The position numbers and the translations under genes were made by a program. Below the pieces are notes generated by a model. The model searched no databases. It saw only the letters and a program-made list of their open reading frames with translations, and was not told where the DNA came from. From the NCBI GenBank assembly GCA_944390915.1, contig CALXRS010000010.1, forward strand, positions 1-59,343: a DNA stretch of 59,343 bases. Reading direction: 5' to 3'. This document shows positions 50,779 to 59,267 of the stretch, one piece after another. How positions within the stretch are numbered: position 1 is the stretch's first letter; the number at the start of each line of letters is the position of its first letter. Source of the DNA: an uncultured Alphaproteobacteria bacterium. GTDB lineage: Bacteria; Pseudomonadota; Alphaproteobacteria; RF32; CAG-239.

Positions 50779-52146
50779 ATGCAGGATATGACATCGGGAC
50801 AGCCCTTAAAGCTGATTATAAAATTTTCGATTCCGTTGCTGATTGGCAATTTGTTTCAGCAGCTCTACAGCATTTCCGATATTATCATCGTCGGCCGGCT
50901 GATAGGCATTAAGGCGCTGGCGGCGGTCGGCGTTTCCGCACCGCTGTTTTTCATGCTCGTCATGGTCAGTATCGGTTTTACCAACGGCCTGACGGTCATC
51001 ACCGCCCAGCGTTTCGGCGCTCACGACTACCGCGGCATGCGTCGGTCGGTGACGACGGCGGCCGTGCTCAGCACCGTTTTTACCCTGGCGGCTTCGGCCA
51101 CCATGCTTTTCTTCCTCGACGACCTGTTTACCCTGATGAATGTGCCCGAAGACATTCTGGCCGACGCCAAACGTTTTACCACCGTTATTTCCTACGGCGT
51201 CATCACAATGGTGTTTTTCAATTTGCTGTCGGGTTTTTTGCGGGCATTGGGCGACAGCAAAACGCCTCTTTATTTTCTCATTTTCACCACTTTGCTCAAC
51301 ATTGTCTTTAACGTGGTCTTTATCTATTATTTCCGAATGGGGGTAGTCGGTTCGGCGCTCGGCACCATCTGCGCCATGAGCGCGGCGGTTGTCTGCTGCC
51401 TGATATACATCGGCGTCAAATGTCCGCTGCTGCACCCCCGAAAAGAAGACTGGAAACTCAACCGGGACTTTTGCAAACAACATCTGGCGGTGGCTCTGCC
51501 GATGGCGGTGCAGTTCTCGATTATCGCCATCAGCAACACCATCACCCAAAGCGTCTGCAACACTTTCGGCTCGGATACCATTGCCGCTTTCACGTCCGCT
51601 TTGCGGGTTGAGCAGCTGGCCACTCAGCCGATGGTTTCTTTCGGGGTGGCCATGGCGACCTATGTGGCCCAAAACTACGGCGCCGGCATGATCGGCCGCA
51701 TCCGCCGCGGGGTTTTTCAATGTTCCATGATTTCGCTGACTCTGAGCATTGTGCTGGCGGCGGTCATGTATATCTACGGCGCCGACATTATTGCCGTTTT
51801 TGTTTCCGAAGACCATCACAATGTTATCGACATTGCCAAAACCTATCTGCATATCAGCATCCTGTTTTACTTCTTCCTCGGGCAGATTTTCATCTTCCGC
51901 AACAGTCTGCAGGGCATGGGACGCGCGGTTATCCCGATGATTTCAAGCATTGCCGAACTGGTGCTGAGGATATTTGCCGCCGTCTGGCTGGCCGCCAAAT
52001 TCGGCTATGTCGGTTTGTGCTACGCCAGCCCGATTGCCTGGATCGGCGGCTCGGCCGTGGTCGCCATCGGCTATTTCCGCGTCGTGCTGCGTATCGGTCG
52101 CCACTATCTGCACAAACACCAGCGCATCTTTGCCCGCGGTTGCTGA
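50779..52146 (+). CDS. MATE family multidrug/cation exporter
   Basis: The 455-residue protein has twelve hydrophobic segments in two six-helix halves, with the MATE family features PLLIGNLFQQLYSISDIIIVGRLIG at the N-terminus, GFTNGLTVITAQRFGA in helix 2 and the repeat AVALPMAVQFSIIAISNTITQSV at the second half. It exports organic cations or drugs in exchange for Na+ or H+. The start ATG follows GGGAAAACAAAAA. The specific substrate cannot be read from sequence. Confidence 0.9.
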   Translation: MQDMTSGQPLKLIIKFSIPLLIGNLFQQLYSISDIIIVGRLIGIKALAAVGVSAPLFFMLVMVSIGFTNGLTVITAQRFGAHDYRGMRRSVTTAAVLSTVFTLAASATMLFFLDDLFTLMNVPEDILADAKRFTTVISYGVITMVFFNLLSGFLRALGDSKTPLYFLIFTTLLNIVFNVVFIYYFRMGVVGSALGTICAMSAAVVCCLIYIGVKCPLLHPRKEDWKLNRDFCKQHLAVALPMAVQFSIIAISNTITQSVCNTFGSDTIAAFTSALRVEQLATQPMVSFGVAMATYVAQNYGAGMIGRIRRGVFQCSMISLTLSIVLAAVMYIYGADIIAVFVSEDHHNVIDIAKTYLHISILFYFFLGQIFIFRNSLQGMGRAVIPMISSIAELVLRIFAAVWLAAKFGYVGLCYASPIAWIGGSAVVAIGYFRVVLRIGRHYLHKHQRIFARGC

Positions 52147-52249
52147 CTTTTTCGCCGCCCGCAGCATCCTCATCCTGCCGGCAATTTGTCTGTTTTCCGC
52201 CCGTTCTCCGTTTCAGCGAAGAACGGGTAATTTTTTTTGAAAAAATATC

Positions 52250-52280
52250 TTGACTTAGAGCCAGCTCTAACTTGTAGAAT
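52250..52280 (+). promoter_or_regulatory. MerR-type promoter with 19-bp spacer and palindromic operator
   Basis: TTGACT (52250-52255) and TAGAAT (52275-52280) are separated by 19 bp, longer than the optimal 17, as in MerR-controlled promoters. The spacer holds TTAGAGC-CA-GCTCTAA (52255-52270), a 7-bp palindrome. MerR-family dimers bind such elements and twist the DNA when activated. It drives the membrane protein and merR-type genes just downstream. Confidence 0.85.
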
Positions 52281-52311
52281 ATCAACAGAATATAAAAAAC
52301 GGGGGAAACAA

Positions 52312-52797
52312 ATGACTGAAACCAAAACTTTTTACTATCGCTTTAATCCGATAAATCTCTGGCTTATCCTAAACGCCGCTTTGCTGATCACCCTTTCCTA
52401 CTGCTGCGCCCGCTGCCCGTGCATTCTCTATTGGCCGCAAACGCAGGTTCTGTGGGGCGTGCTTATCTTTTCTCTTGCCGCCTGGGCGTGGAAATATCTT
52501 ATCCGCCACCCTCTGGCAACAACGGACAACGACGGCATCACGCTTGACCATTGCCGCCTACTGCGCTGGCAAGACATTCAGAGCACGGAAGAAAAAGAAA
52601 TCCGCTGCTGGTTCAAAAAATACAAAATTCTTGTTTTGCACCCGCGCGAAGGAATAAAATACGAATACAATTTTTTACAAAAACACAACTGCGGCTTTAC
52701 GCCCTTTTCCATTCCTCTTTACGGCATCGTAAGGGAAAACGACTTGCACGAACTGCTGCAAATCATTGATGAAAAAATTAAAAAGGAGAATAAATAA
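52312..52797 (+). CDS. Small two-span membrane protein with PH-like cytoplasmic domain
   Basis: The 161-residue protein has two membrane segments (LWLILNAALLITLSYCCARC and VLWGVLIFSLAAWAWKYLI) around a short, Cys-rich loop (CCARCPC). A C-terminal soluble part with alternating strands (DGITLDHCRLLRWQDI, KKYKILVLHPREG) resembles a bacterial PH-type domain. The Cys cluster could sense metal or redox stress. The start ATG 52312 follows GGGGGAAA. It is the first gene after the MerR-type promoter and overlaps merR by one base, so the pair is a candidate stress module. No family is certain. Confidence 0.65.
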   Translation: MTETKTFYYRFNPINLWLILNAALLITLSYCCARCPCILYWPQTQVLWGVLIFSLAAWAWKYLIRHPLATTDNDGITLDHCRLLRWQDIQSTEEKEIRCWFKKYKILVLHPREGIKYEYNFLQKHNCGFTPFSIPLYGIVRENDLHELLQIIDEKIKKENK

Positions 52798-53231
52798 TGG
52801 GATATTCCATCGGCCAGGCGGCAAAAAAAACCGGACTTACCACCCACACTCTGCGTTATTACGAAAAAGAAGGCCTGTTGCCATTCGTCCGCAAAAACAG
52901 CTCCGGACTGCGCGTTTTCAGCGACGACGACATCGGCTGGCTGGAGCTCATCGAATGCCTGAAAGGAGTTGGCATGCCCCTAAAAGACATCCGCCAATAT
53001 ATCGACTGGAACCGCGAGGGCGACGGCACGCTGGAACTCAGGCTGAACATGTTTAAGCAGCAAAAACAAAATCTGGAAAACCAGTTGCGGCAGCTGCAAA
53101 AATATATGGAAAAAATAAACTATAAAATCAACCTTTATACCGAAGCCGTCAAGCTCGGCAGCCTGGCGGAAGCCATGGAAAACGAAGAGCTCAAAGCGCT
53201 AAAGAAAAAAGTTTATGACGCGGCCGGCTGA
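52797..53231 (+). CDS. MerR family transcriptional regulator
   Basis: The 144-residue protein has the MerR winged helix-turn-helix (SIGQAAKKTGLTTHTLRYYEKEGLLPF.R), then the wing (SGLRVFSDDDIGWLELIECLKGVGMPLKDIRQYI) and a coiled-coil dimer helix rich in Gln/Lys (KQQKQNLENQLRQLQKYMEKI). No Cys pair or metal-binding loop follows, so it resembles the stress-sensing YhdM/NmlR-type group. Start ATG 52797 overlaps the previous stop by one base. It most likely regulates the promoter at 52250-52280 and hence its own operon. Confidence 0.9.
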   Translation: MGYSIGQAAKKTGLTTHTLRYYEKEGLLPFVRKNSSGLRVFSDDDIGWLELIECLKGVGMPLKDIRQYIDWNREGDGTLELRLNMFKQQKQNLENQLRQLQKYMEKINYKINLYTEAVKLGSLAEAMENEELKALKKKVYDAAG

Positions 53232-53445
53232 TTTTTGTTATTCGCCTTCCCTAAAAAACGACGGTTCTTTGTTTTTTCTTAACCGGTTTGTTCGCTTTGT
53301 CGAAGCATGTTCAAAACAAAATTCGACCTATGCCGGCGCGACGGTTATTCGCCGGCGGCCGATATGTCGCCGGCAATACAGGCTGCTATTGACTTTTTGT
53401 TTTGCCTAAAATATAACAGAGGCAAAATAAAATCGGAGAAAAAAT
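53232..53445. other. 214-bp region upstream of valS with GCCGGCG repeats
   Basis: The GC-rich palindrome GCCGGCG/CGCCGGC recurs at about 53332, 53350 and 53368, which could form alternative hairpins in the valS leader or be a terminator for the merR operon without a T-run. No T-box or clear gene is seen. Confidence 0.4.
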
Positions 53446-56049
53446 ATGCCATTTAAGGAAAACAGAAAGCTTGATGACCGCATCAACCTGCCCGAAACGG
53501 AAGAAAGATGTAAAAAATTTTGGGCGGAAAACAACGTATACGCCTATGACGCCGACCGCCCGCGGGAAGAAACCTTTGTTATTGACACCCCGCCGCCGAC
53601 CGTTTCCGGCTCGCTGCATATCGGGCATATCTTCAGCTATACGCAAACGGACGTTATTGCCCGATTTCAGAGAATGCTCGGCAAAACCGTCTTTTATCCC
53701 ATCGGTTGGGACGACAACGGCCTGCCGACGGAACGTCGCGTACAAAATTATTTCAACATCACCTGCGATCCGCTTTTGCCTTATGAACCGGAAATGAAAT
53801 TTACGCACGACGAAAAAGACGAAACGCCGCGCAAACATGTTTCCCGCAAAAATTTTATCGAAGCCTGCGAACAGCTGACCGCCGCCGACGAAAGCGTTTT
53901 TGAAAACGTCTTCAAAAACATCGGCCACTCCTATGACTGGAACATCAAATATACCACCATCGGTCGGCAAAGCATCAAAATCTCGCAGGAGTCTTTTATC
54001 GACTTATATAACAAAGGGTTTATCAAATCCATAGAATCTCCGACCATGTGGGATACGACTTTTCAGTCTGCCGTTGCTCAGGCCGAAATCGAAGACCGCG
54101 AAATTCCCGGTTTTTTCCACGACATCAATTTTCGCCTTGCCGACAGCGACGAAAATATTACCATCGCCACCACCCGACCCGAATTTTTGCCGGCCTGCAT
54201 TGCCATCGTCGCCCATCCCGAAGACGAAAGATACAAACGCTTCTTCGGCAAAAAAGCAATCGTTCCCCTGTTTGAAACACCGGTTGAGATTATTCCCTCC
54301 GAACATGCCGAAAAAGACAAGGGAACGGGCATTATGATGGTTTGCACCTTCGGTGACGCCGCCGACGTTGCCTGGTGGAAGGCCTCCGGCCTGCCGCTGA
54401 AACAGATTGTCGGCAAAAACGGACGTCTGCTTGACATTACTTTCGGCGAAAAACCCTTTGTTTCGCTGGACAGCAACAAGGCCAACCTCGCCTATCGCGA
54501 AATTGCCGGACTGGAAACGCGGGAAGCCCGCAAAGTCATCGTGCGTTTGCTCCGTGAGGCCGGCGCCCTGAAAGACGAACCGCGGCCGATTACCCATACG
54601 GTCAAATTTTACGAAAAAGGCAACAAACCGCTGGAATTCGTAACTTCCCGCCAATGGTTCATCCGCCTGCAGGACAAAAAGGATATGTTGACCGAAGCCG
54701 GTCGGCAGATAAAATGGAAACCGCAACACATGCAAACCAGATACGAAGAATGGGTCAAAGGCCTCAATCAGGACTGGTGTATTTCCCGTCAGCGCTTTTT
54801 CGGCGTGCCCTTCCCCGTATGGTATAAAGTCGACGACAAAGGCAATGCCGATTACGACAACCCGATTATTGCCGAAAAGTCTCAGCTGCCGGTAGACCCC
54901 ATGACCGACGTGCCGCAGGGATATACGGAAGAGCAACGCGGACAGGCAAACGGTTTTGTCGGCGACAAAGACGTGATGGACACTTGGGCAACTTCTTCCT
55001 TAACGCCGCAAATAGCTTTGTCATACGGCAACAGCGACAAGCTTTCCCTGCCCTTTGACATTCGCCCACAGGCTCACGACATTATTCGCACCTGGGCTTT
55101 TTATACCATAGCCAAAGCTCTGATGCACGAAAACACAATCCCCTGGAAAGAGATTTTGATAAGCGGGTTCATTCTCGACCCGGATCGCAAAAAAATGTCC
55201 AAATCCAAAGGCAACGTGGTAACGCCGCAAAATCTGATTGACAAATACGGCGCGGATTCCGTCCGCTACTGGGCGGCCAAAGCCCGTCTGGGTATTGATA
55301 CCGCCTTCGAGGAAAACGTTATGGCGCAGGGCAAAAAGCTGGTCAACAAAATCTTTAACGCCGGCAAATTTGTCTTTAACATCGTCGAAAAAAGCGCGCT
55401 GAACGGCTGTTCGGACTATGCCGGATACATCTGCGAACCGACGGATATATCGTGGCAAAACAAGATGAGCGCAACCATTGCTCAGGCAACAAAATTTCTG
55501 CAAGCCTACGACTACGCCGGCGCACTTGAGGTAATCGAAAAAAGATTTTGGGATTTTTGCGACAATTATCTGGAAATTGTTAAAAAAAGAGCCTACGCCG
55601 ACGGTGAAAAATCGGCCATTGCTTCCCTGATGAAAACGATTGATCTGTTTTTAAGGATTTTTGCACCTTTCTGCCCCTTCATCACCGAAGAAATTTATCA
55701 AACGCGCCCCTGGGACGTAAACAACCGACAATCCGTTCATGCCGGCGGATGGCCGCAGGCGGACGTCGACCAAGACGACAGGCGCCATGAAAAACTGTAT
55801 GACATCATAACGGAAATTACCGCCGAAATCCGCAAAGCTAAAACAGAAGCCAATCTGTCCCAAAAGACCGGGGTTAAAAGCGTGACCGTCGAAGCGCCGG
55901 AGGAAATTCTCGCACAGCTGCGGCCGGGAAGCATAGACATCATAAACGTCGGCAGTTTGGAAGAAGAGGCGTTGATTTTGAAAACGGGCAGCGAGCTGAA
56001 GGTAACAGACGTCATTCTGGCCGTAAACGAAGAGAACGAATGCGCCTAA
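53446..56049 (+). CDS. valS: Valyl-tRNA synthetase, archaeal/Rickettsia-type
   Basis: Charges tRNA-Val. The 867-residue class Ia enzyme has TPPPTVSGSLHIGHIFSYTQTD (HIGH at 58-61), an editing domain (TTRPEFLPACIAIVAHPED), WCISRQRFFGVPFPVWY and KKMSKSKGN at about 583-587. The PPTVSGSLHIGH form and the lack of the C-terminal coiled-coil arm of most bacterial ValRS match the archaeal type that has been noted in Rickettsia. AGAGG and CGGAG precede the ATG. No other valS is in the window. Confidence 0.93.
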   Translation: MPFKENRKLDDRINLPETEERCKKFWAENNVYAYDADRPREETFVIDTPPPTVSGSLHIGHIFSYTQTDVIARFQRMLGKTVFYPIGWDDNGLPTERRVQNYFNITCDPLLPYEPEMKFTHDEKDETPRKHVSRKNFIEACEQLTAADESVFENVFKNIGHSYDWNIKYTTIGRQSIKISQESFIDLYNKGFIKSIESPTMWDTTFQSAVAQAEIEDREIPGFFHDINFRLADSDENITIATTRPEFLPACIAIVAHPEDERYKRFFGKKAIVPLFETPVEIIPSEHAEKDKGTGIMMVCTFGDAADVAWWKASGLPLKQIVGKNGRLLDITFGEKPFVSLDSNKANLAYREIAGLETREARKVIVRLLREAGALKDEPRPITHTVKFYEKGNKPLEFVTSRQWFIRLQDKKDMLTEAGRQIKWKPQHMQTRYEEWVKGLNQDWCISRQRFFGVPFPVWYKVDDKGNADYDNPIIAEKSQLPVDPMTDVPQGYTEEQRGQANGFVGDKDVMDTWATSSLTPQIALSYGNSDKLSLPFDIRPQAHDIIRTWAFYTIAKALMHENTIPWKEILISGFILDPDRKKMSKSKGNVVTPQNLIDKYGADSVRYWAAKARLGIDTAFEENVMAQGKKLVNKIFNAGKFVFNIVEKSALNGCSDYAGYICEPTDISWQNKMSATIAQATKFLQAYDYAGALEVIEKRFWDFCDNYLEIVKKRAYADGEKSAIASLMKTIDLFLRIFAPFCPFITEEIYQTRPWDVNNRQSVHAGGWPQADVDQDDRRHEKLYDIITEITAEIRKAKTEANLSQKTGVKSVTVEAPEEILAQLRPGSIDIINVGSLEEEALILKTGSELKVTDVILAVNEENECA

Positions 56050-56083
56050 GCCCCGCTCCGACACGCGGTTTTTCCGTATTTGC

Positions 56084-56121
56084 AAACAAAAAAGCAGGAT
56101 CCGATGCCTGCTTTTTTGTTT
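56084..56121 (+). terminator. Terminator of valS
   Basis: An AAAAAGCAGG/CCTGCTTTTT stem with a six-base T-run on the plus strand lies about 40 bp after the valS stop. The A-run makes it active on the minus strand too. Confidence 0.85.
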
Positions 56122-56263
56122 GATTTCTTTGGCACAACAAACACGCTCTTGCATTTATACGCCGGGCAGAAGAAATCTTGCTTTTGCAGAATCGGCGCCT
56201 GCTTTATTCAGCAAAAAACAAACACGCAACGGCCGAAGCGACCTACGAGCTTTTGCTTTTATC

Positions 56264-56800
56264 TCAGTCGGCAGCGGTCCCTGCTTTTCTCCCGCGTTTT
56301 TTCGGCGCGGCCGAAACGGCGGCCGATTTTCCCTCTTCAAGCGCGGAAGTGCAATGCGGGCAGCGGGTGGCCGCCAGCGGAATATCCTCGCAGCAATAGG
56401 GGCATTTTTTGGTTTTCGGAGCCGCCGCCTCTTTTTTGACAATCGACCCCTCCACTTTGTTAATTCCCTTAATCAGGATAAACACGGCAAAGGCAACAAT
56501 CGTAAAGCTGATGATTGCATTGAGGAAATTGCCGACGTTCAGCGTGGTTGCCCCGGCTTCGACCGCCTGCGCCAACGAAGCATAACTGCCGCTGTGGCCG
56601 GGAATGTCTTTCAACACAAAGAACAGGTTGGAAAAATCCATGCTGCCGATGAGCAGCCCCACGGGCGGCATGATAATATCTTTAACCAGCGAGTCGACTA
56701 TTTTGCCGAAAGCCGCGCCGATAATGATACCGACCGCCATGTCGATAACATTGCCGCGCATGGCAAATTTCTTAAATTCGTTCAAAAAAGACTTAAACAT
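56264..56800 (-). CDS. mscL: Large-conductance mechanosensitive channel MscL with C-terminal zinc ribbon
   Basis: An emergency osmotic valve. The 178 residues start [35 protein letters not shown] (N-terminal amphipathic helix, M1) and include M2 ([20 protein letters not shown]). An additional segment follows the usual end: [20 protein letters not shown], with Cys133/Cys136 and Cys147/Cys150 forming a zinc-ribbon-like pair of CxxC knuckles, then a basic tail. ATG 56800 is preferred. The longer frame begins with TTG and lacks support. It follows nusG across a terminator. Confidence 0.93.
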   Translation of the reverse strand: MFKSFLNEFKKFAMRGNVIDMAVGIIIGAAFGKIVDSLVKDIIMPPVGLLIGSMDFSNLFFVLKDIPGHSGSYASLAQAVEAGATTLNVGNFLNAIISFTIVAFAVFILIKGINKVEGSIVKKEAAAPKTKKCPYCCEDIPLAATRCPHCTSALEEGKSAAVSAAPKKRGRKAGTAAD

Positions 56801-56818
56801 GCAACTTTTCCGCTTCAA

Positions 56819-56843
56819 TGAAAAAGCCGCCGATTAAACGGCG
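56819..56843 (-). terminator. Terminator of nusG
   Basis: A perfect GCCGCCG/CGGCGGC stem with a 6-nt loop and a five-base T-run on the minus strand lies between nusG and mscL. Confidence 0.85.
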
Positions 56844-56856
56844 GCCGAACAAAAGA

Positions 56857-57390
56857 TTAATTGACTTTTTCAACTTCGTTGAAACCGAGTTCAACCGGCG
56901 TTGCCCGCCCGAAGATGGAAACCGAAAGCTTCAGCCGCGACTTTTCGGCGTCAACGTCTTCCACAAAACCGATAAACGAGGCAAACGGCCCGTCGCAAAC
57001 GCGCACCTGCTCGCCGACTTCAAAATTCACCACCGTCTGCGGACGTTCAAAACCTTCTTCCACCTGCTTGATGATGCGTTCCGCCTCGGCGTCGGAAATA
57101 GCCTGCGGCTTGTTGCGCGACCCGAGGAAACCGGTCACCCGCGGCGTGTTTTTTACCACATGCCAGCTGTCGTCGGACATTTCCATTTTCACCAACACAT
57201 AGCCCGGGAAAAATTTGCGTTCCGAATTGACTTTGTTGCCTTTTTTAATCTCCACGATATTTTCCGTCGGCACCATCACTTCAAGAATTTTATCTTCCAT
57301 ATTTTTCAACACGGCCTGTTCGCGCAGCGATTCGGCAACCTTTTTTTCCGAACCGGAATAAACGTGTACGACATACCAATGAGCAGCCAT
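56857..57390 (-). CDS. nusG: Transcription termination/antitermination factor NusG
   Basis: Binds RNA polymerase, Rho and S10. The 177 residues have the NGN domain ([43 protein letters not shown]) and the C-terminal KOW domain ([23 protein letters not shown]). ATG 57390 is chosen over an upstream TTG. It is 14 bp after secE. The usual neighbour rplK is 33 kb away. Confidence 0.96.
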   Translation of the reverse strand: MAAHWYVVHVYSGSEKKVAESLREQAVLKNMEDKILEVMVPTENIVEIKKGNKVNSERKFFPGYVLVKMEMSDDSWHVVKNTPRVTGFLGSRNKPQAISDAEAERIIKQVEEGFERPQTVVNFEVGEQVRVCDGPFASFIGFVEDVDAEKSRLKLSVSIFGRATPVELGFNEVEKVN

Positions 57391-57403
57391 TGCCAACTAT
57401 CTC

Positions 57404-57592
57404 CTAACCAAAAATCAATTTAACGATAAAGCCGAAAATCTGGTCGACACAGAAGAAAAAGGCGGCGGCAATCGCCACCAGAATCAGCACCATAACGGAA
57501 GTTTGCACCACTTCCTTTTTGGTCGGCCACGTAACTTTTTTAACTTCCTGTTTCACCTGACGGAAAAACAGCACCGGACTAACTTTTGCCAT
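57404..57592 (-). CDS. secE: Protein translocase subunit SecE
   Basis: The essential small subunit of SecYEG. The 62 residues MAKVSPVLFFRQVKQEVKKVTWPTKKEV followed by one membrane helix (VMVLILVAIAAAFFFCVDQIF) are diagnostic. ATG 57592 is preferred over ATG 57601 because SecE proteins start near MAK.SP. A GTG further upstream is unlikely. secE-nusG are co-transcribed. Confidence 0.93.
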   Translation of the reverse strand: MAKVSPVLFFRQVKQEVKKVTWPTKKEVVQTSVMVLILVAIAAAFFFCVDQIFGFIVKLIFG

Positions 57593-57763
57593 CAACTTCA
57601 TCCATTCTCTAATACATTGTTTTTTTGCCAACACAGGCGGATTTTGCGCTTTGATTTATACACGGAAAAACATATCAAAGAGCATATACTGCCTGATTTT
57701 TCAGCAACATAAACTATAACGCAAAAGATTGCAACACATTTTTTCAAGAATTGCCCCGTCGGG

Positions 57764-57979
57764 CTATTTTTTTCCGCGGAAAAACCGAACGGCAAGCGCG
57801 CCGCCGCACACCGCCGCCAAAACAAGCACCATAGCCACAAGCGGCCAATATACGTGCAGTCGGAAACCGCCGCCGGCAATGGCTGCCCGAAAATAAAAAT
57901 GAAAAGCTGTACCGACGACAGTTGCCAGCACAAAAATCAGCGCGACCGCCGCGGCAACGGCATTGATGATTTTCTGCAA
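57764..57979 (-). CDS. Small two-span membrane protein, TTG start
   Basis: The 71-residue product QKIINAVAAAVALIFVL... has two hydrophobic segments (VAAAVALIFVLATVVGTAFHFYF and PLVAMVLVLAAVCGGALAVRF) and a basic tail FFRGKK. The TTG at 57979 is chosen because AAGGAG lies ten bases upstream. The longer 200-residue frame overlaps the helicase gene antisense to its codon pattern and is a shadow. It is 52 bp after the helicase gene and may share its transcript. Function unknown. Confidence 0.55.
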   Translation of the reverse strand: MQKIINAVAAAVALIFVLATVVGTAFHFYFRAAIAGGGFRLHVYWPLVAMVLVLAAVCGGALAVRFFRGKK

Positions 57980-58031
57980 CGTGGTTTTGCTCCTTTTGAA
58001 CGGCAAAGACGGATTTAAGACTTCTTTCCGT

Positions 58032-59033
58032 CTAAGGCAACATATCATATTCCGGACATTCCCAATTGTCAAATTTCCCCGCGCCCGCATCAAAAAAACA
58101 TTTAACGGAGCCCGTTGTTCCCCGTCTGTTTTTGGCAATAATGACGGTACATTCGTTTTGAACCTGCCGATATCTTTTTTCCCATTTTGCCATGCGTTTT
58201 TGGAAATGTTTTTCCGTTTCGTTGTTTTCCTTCTTAGGCTCTTCATGCCGCAGGTAATAACTTTCCCGATACAAAAACAGTATCTTATCAATTTGCGCAA
58301 TTCCTTTCGGACAAATTTCCCTGATATCGGACCACAGAGGGCGTTTGTCTTCGCGCGCGTCAACTTTTCTGTTTAATTGAGATAAAACCAATATGGGGAT
58401 GTTAAGCTTTGCGGCTATGCTTTTTAATTCCCGCATAACGGCATCGCCCCAATTGGGAGCCGAACAATTTTCCGTATAAAGCAGTTGCAAATAATCGATA
58501 ATTATAAAACCGATTGCGGAATACTGACTAATTTCCTTTATTTTATCTTTTATGCCATCAATCGACAATGCCGTGTCATCGCATATACAAATCGGCAATT
58601 TTTCAAGCTTTCTTCCTGCATTTGCCACTTTTTCAAATTCCCCGCAAGACTGAGAACCATACTCGAAATTTCTTAATCTCCAGGCGGGAACATCGGGAAA
58701 ATCTGCGGCCATCAGCCGTTGAACCCAGAACAGAGACGGCATTTCCATACTAAAATACAAAACGCATTTTGCGCCGTTTGGGTTTGCCTCTTTTCCTTCT
58801 AAAAATGATTTTGCTGTTTTATGGGAAAGATGAATTGCAAAAGATGTTTTGCCCATCGCCGGTCGGGAGCCGAGCAAAACAACCTCCCCGCCCCGCAGTC
58901 CGCCCAATTTATCGTCAAGCGCTTTTATACCGGTTGAAAGCCCCAACGGTTCACCCTGTTTTTGGCATCTGTAATCCAACTCTTCCAAATAAGATTGAAT
59001 AACAAAAGAAATATGATAGCGATTTTTATCCAT
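58032..59033 (-). CDS. DnaB-like helicase, C-terminal ATPase domain only
   Basis: The 333-residue protein corresponds to the RecA-like motor domain of replicative DnaB: Walker A GSRPAMGKTSFA (55-66), SMEM, Walker B FIIIDYLQLL, LSQLNRKVDAREDKRP with the Arg finger region, WSDIRE, and IIAKNRRGTTGSV. The N-terminal domain for hexamer collar and primase binding is missing, so it is not a standard DnaB. It could be a phage-derived or specialised helicase, or a RadA/KaiC-like ATPase. Start ATG 59033. No phage genes are next to it. Confidence 0.8.
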   Translation of the reverse strand: MDKNRYHISFVIQSYLEELDYRCQKQGEPLGLSTGIKALDDKLGGLRGGEVVLLGSRPAMGKTSFAIHLSHKTAKSFLEGKEANPNGAKCVLYFSMEMPSLFWVQRLMAADFPDVPAWRLRNFEYGSQSCGEFEKVANAGRKLEKLPICICDDTALSIDGIKDKIKEISQYSAIGFIIIDYLQLLYTENCSAPNWGDAVMRELKSIAAKLNIPILVLSQLNRKVDAREDKRPLWSDIREICPKGIAQIDKILFLYRESYYLRHEEPKKENNETEKHFQKRMAKWEKRYRQVQNECTVIIAKNRRGTTGSVKCFFDAGAGKFDNWECPEYDMLP

Positions 59034-59223
59034 TTAAGCTGCCTTTGTAGAAAACACACTTTTTGTCAAATTACATAAGAGCATATCACGCCGACACGTC
59101 AAACCCTGACGCACGAATGCTTAAATCAAAACGGGAAATGCAGATGCCGGGAGAAAGACAAGGAATTTACGAGCAAGCTTAAACGCCGCAAACGCAATGT
59201 TTGCAAGGAGTTGAAAAAAATAC
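59034..59223. other. Short region between helicase start and tRNA-Trp promoter
   Basis: I see no gene or strong structure in this stretch of about 190 bp. It contains the promoter side of the helicase gene and a few weak repeats. Confidence 0.4.
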
Positions 59224-59252
59224 TTGATTTATGTTTTTTTATACTATATAAA
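59224..59252 (+). promoter_or_regulatory. Promoter of tRNA-Trp
   Basis: TTGATT (59224-59229), exactly 17 bp, TATAAA (59247-59252), with transcription start about eight bases before the mature tRNA. Confidence 0.65.
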
Positions 59253-59267
59253 TCGGGAAGATTTTGT

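Noticed and set aside
58032..58363. Extension of the small membrane protein to 200 residues
   Set aside because: The extra N-terminal part overlaps the helicase gene in another frame and is Lys/Arg-rich without structure. The TTG start at 57979 has a good ribosome site.
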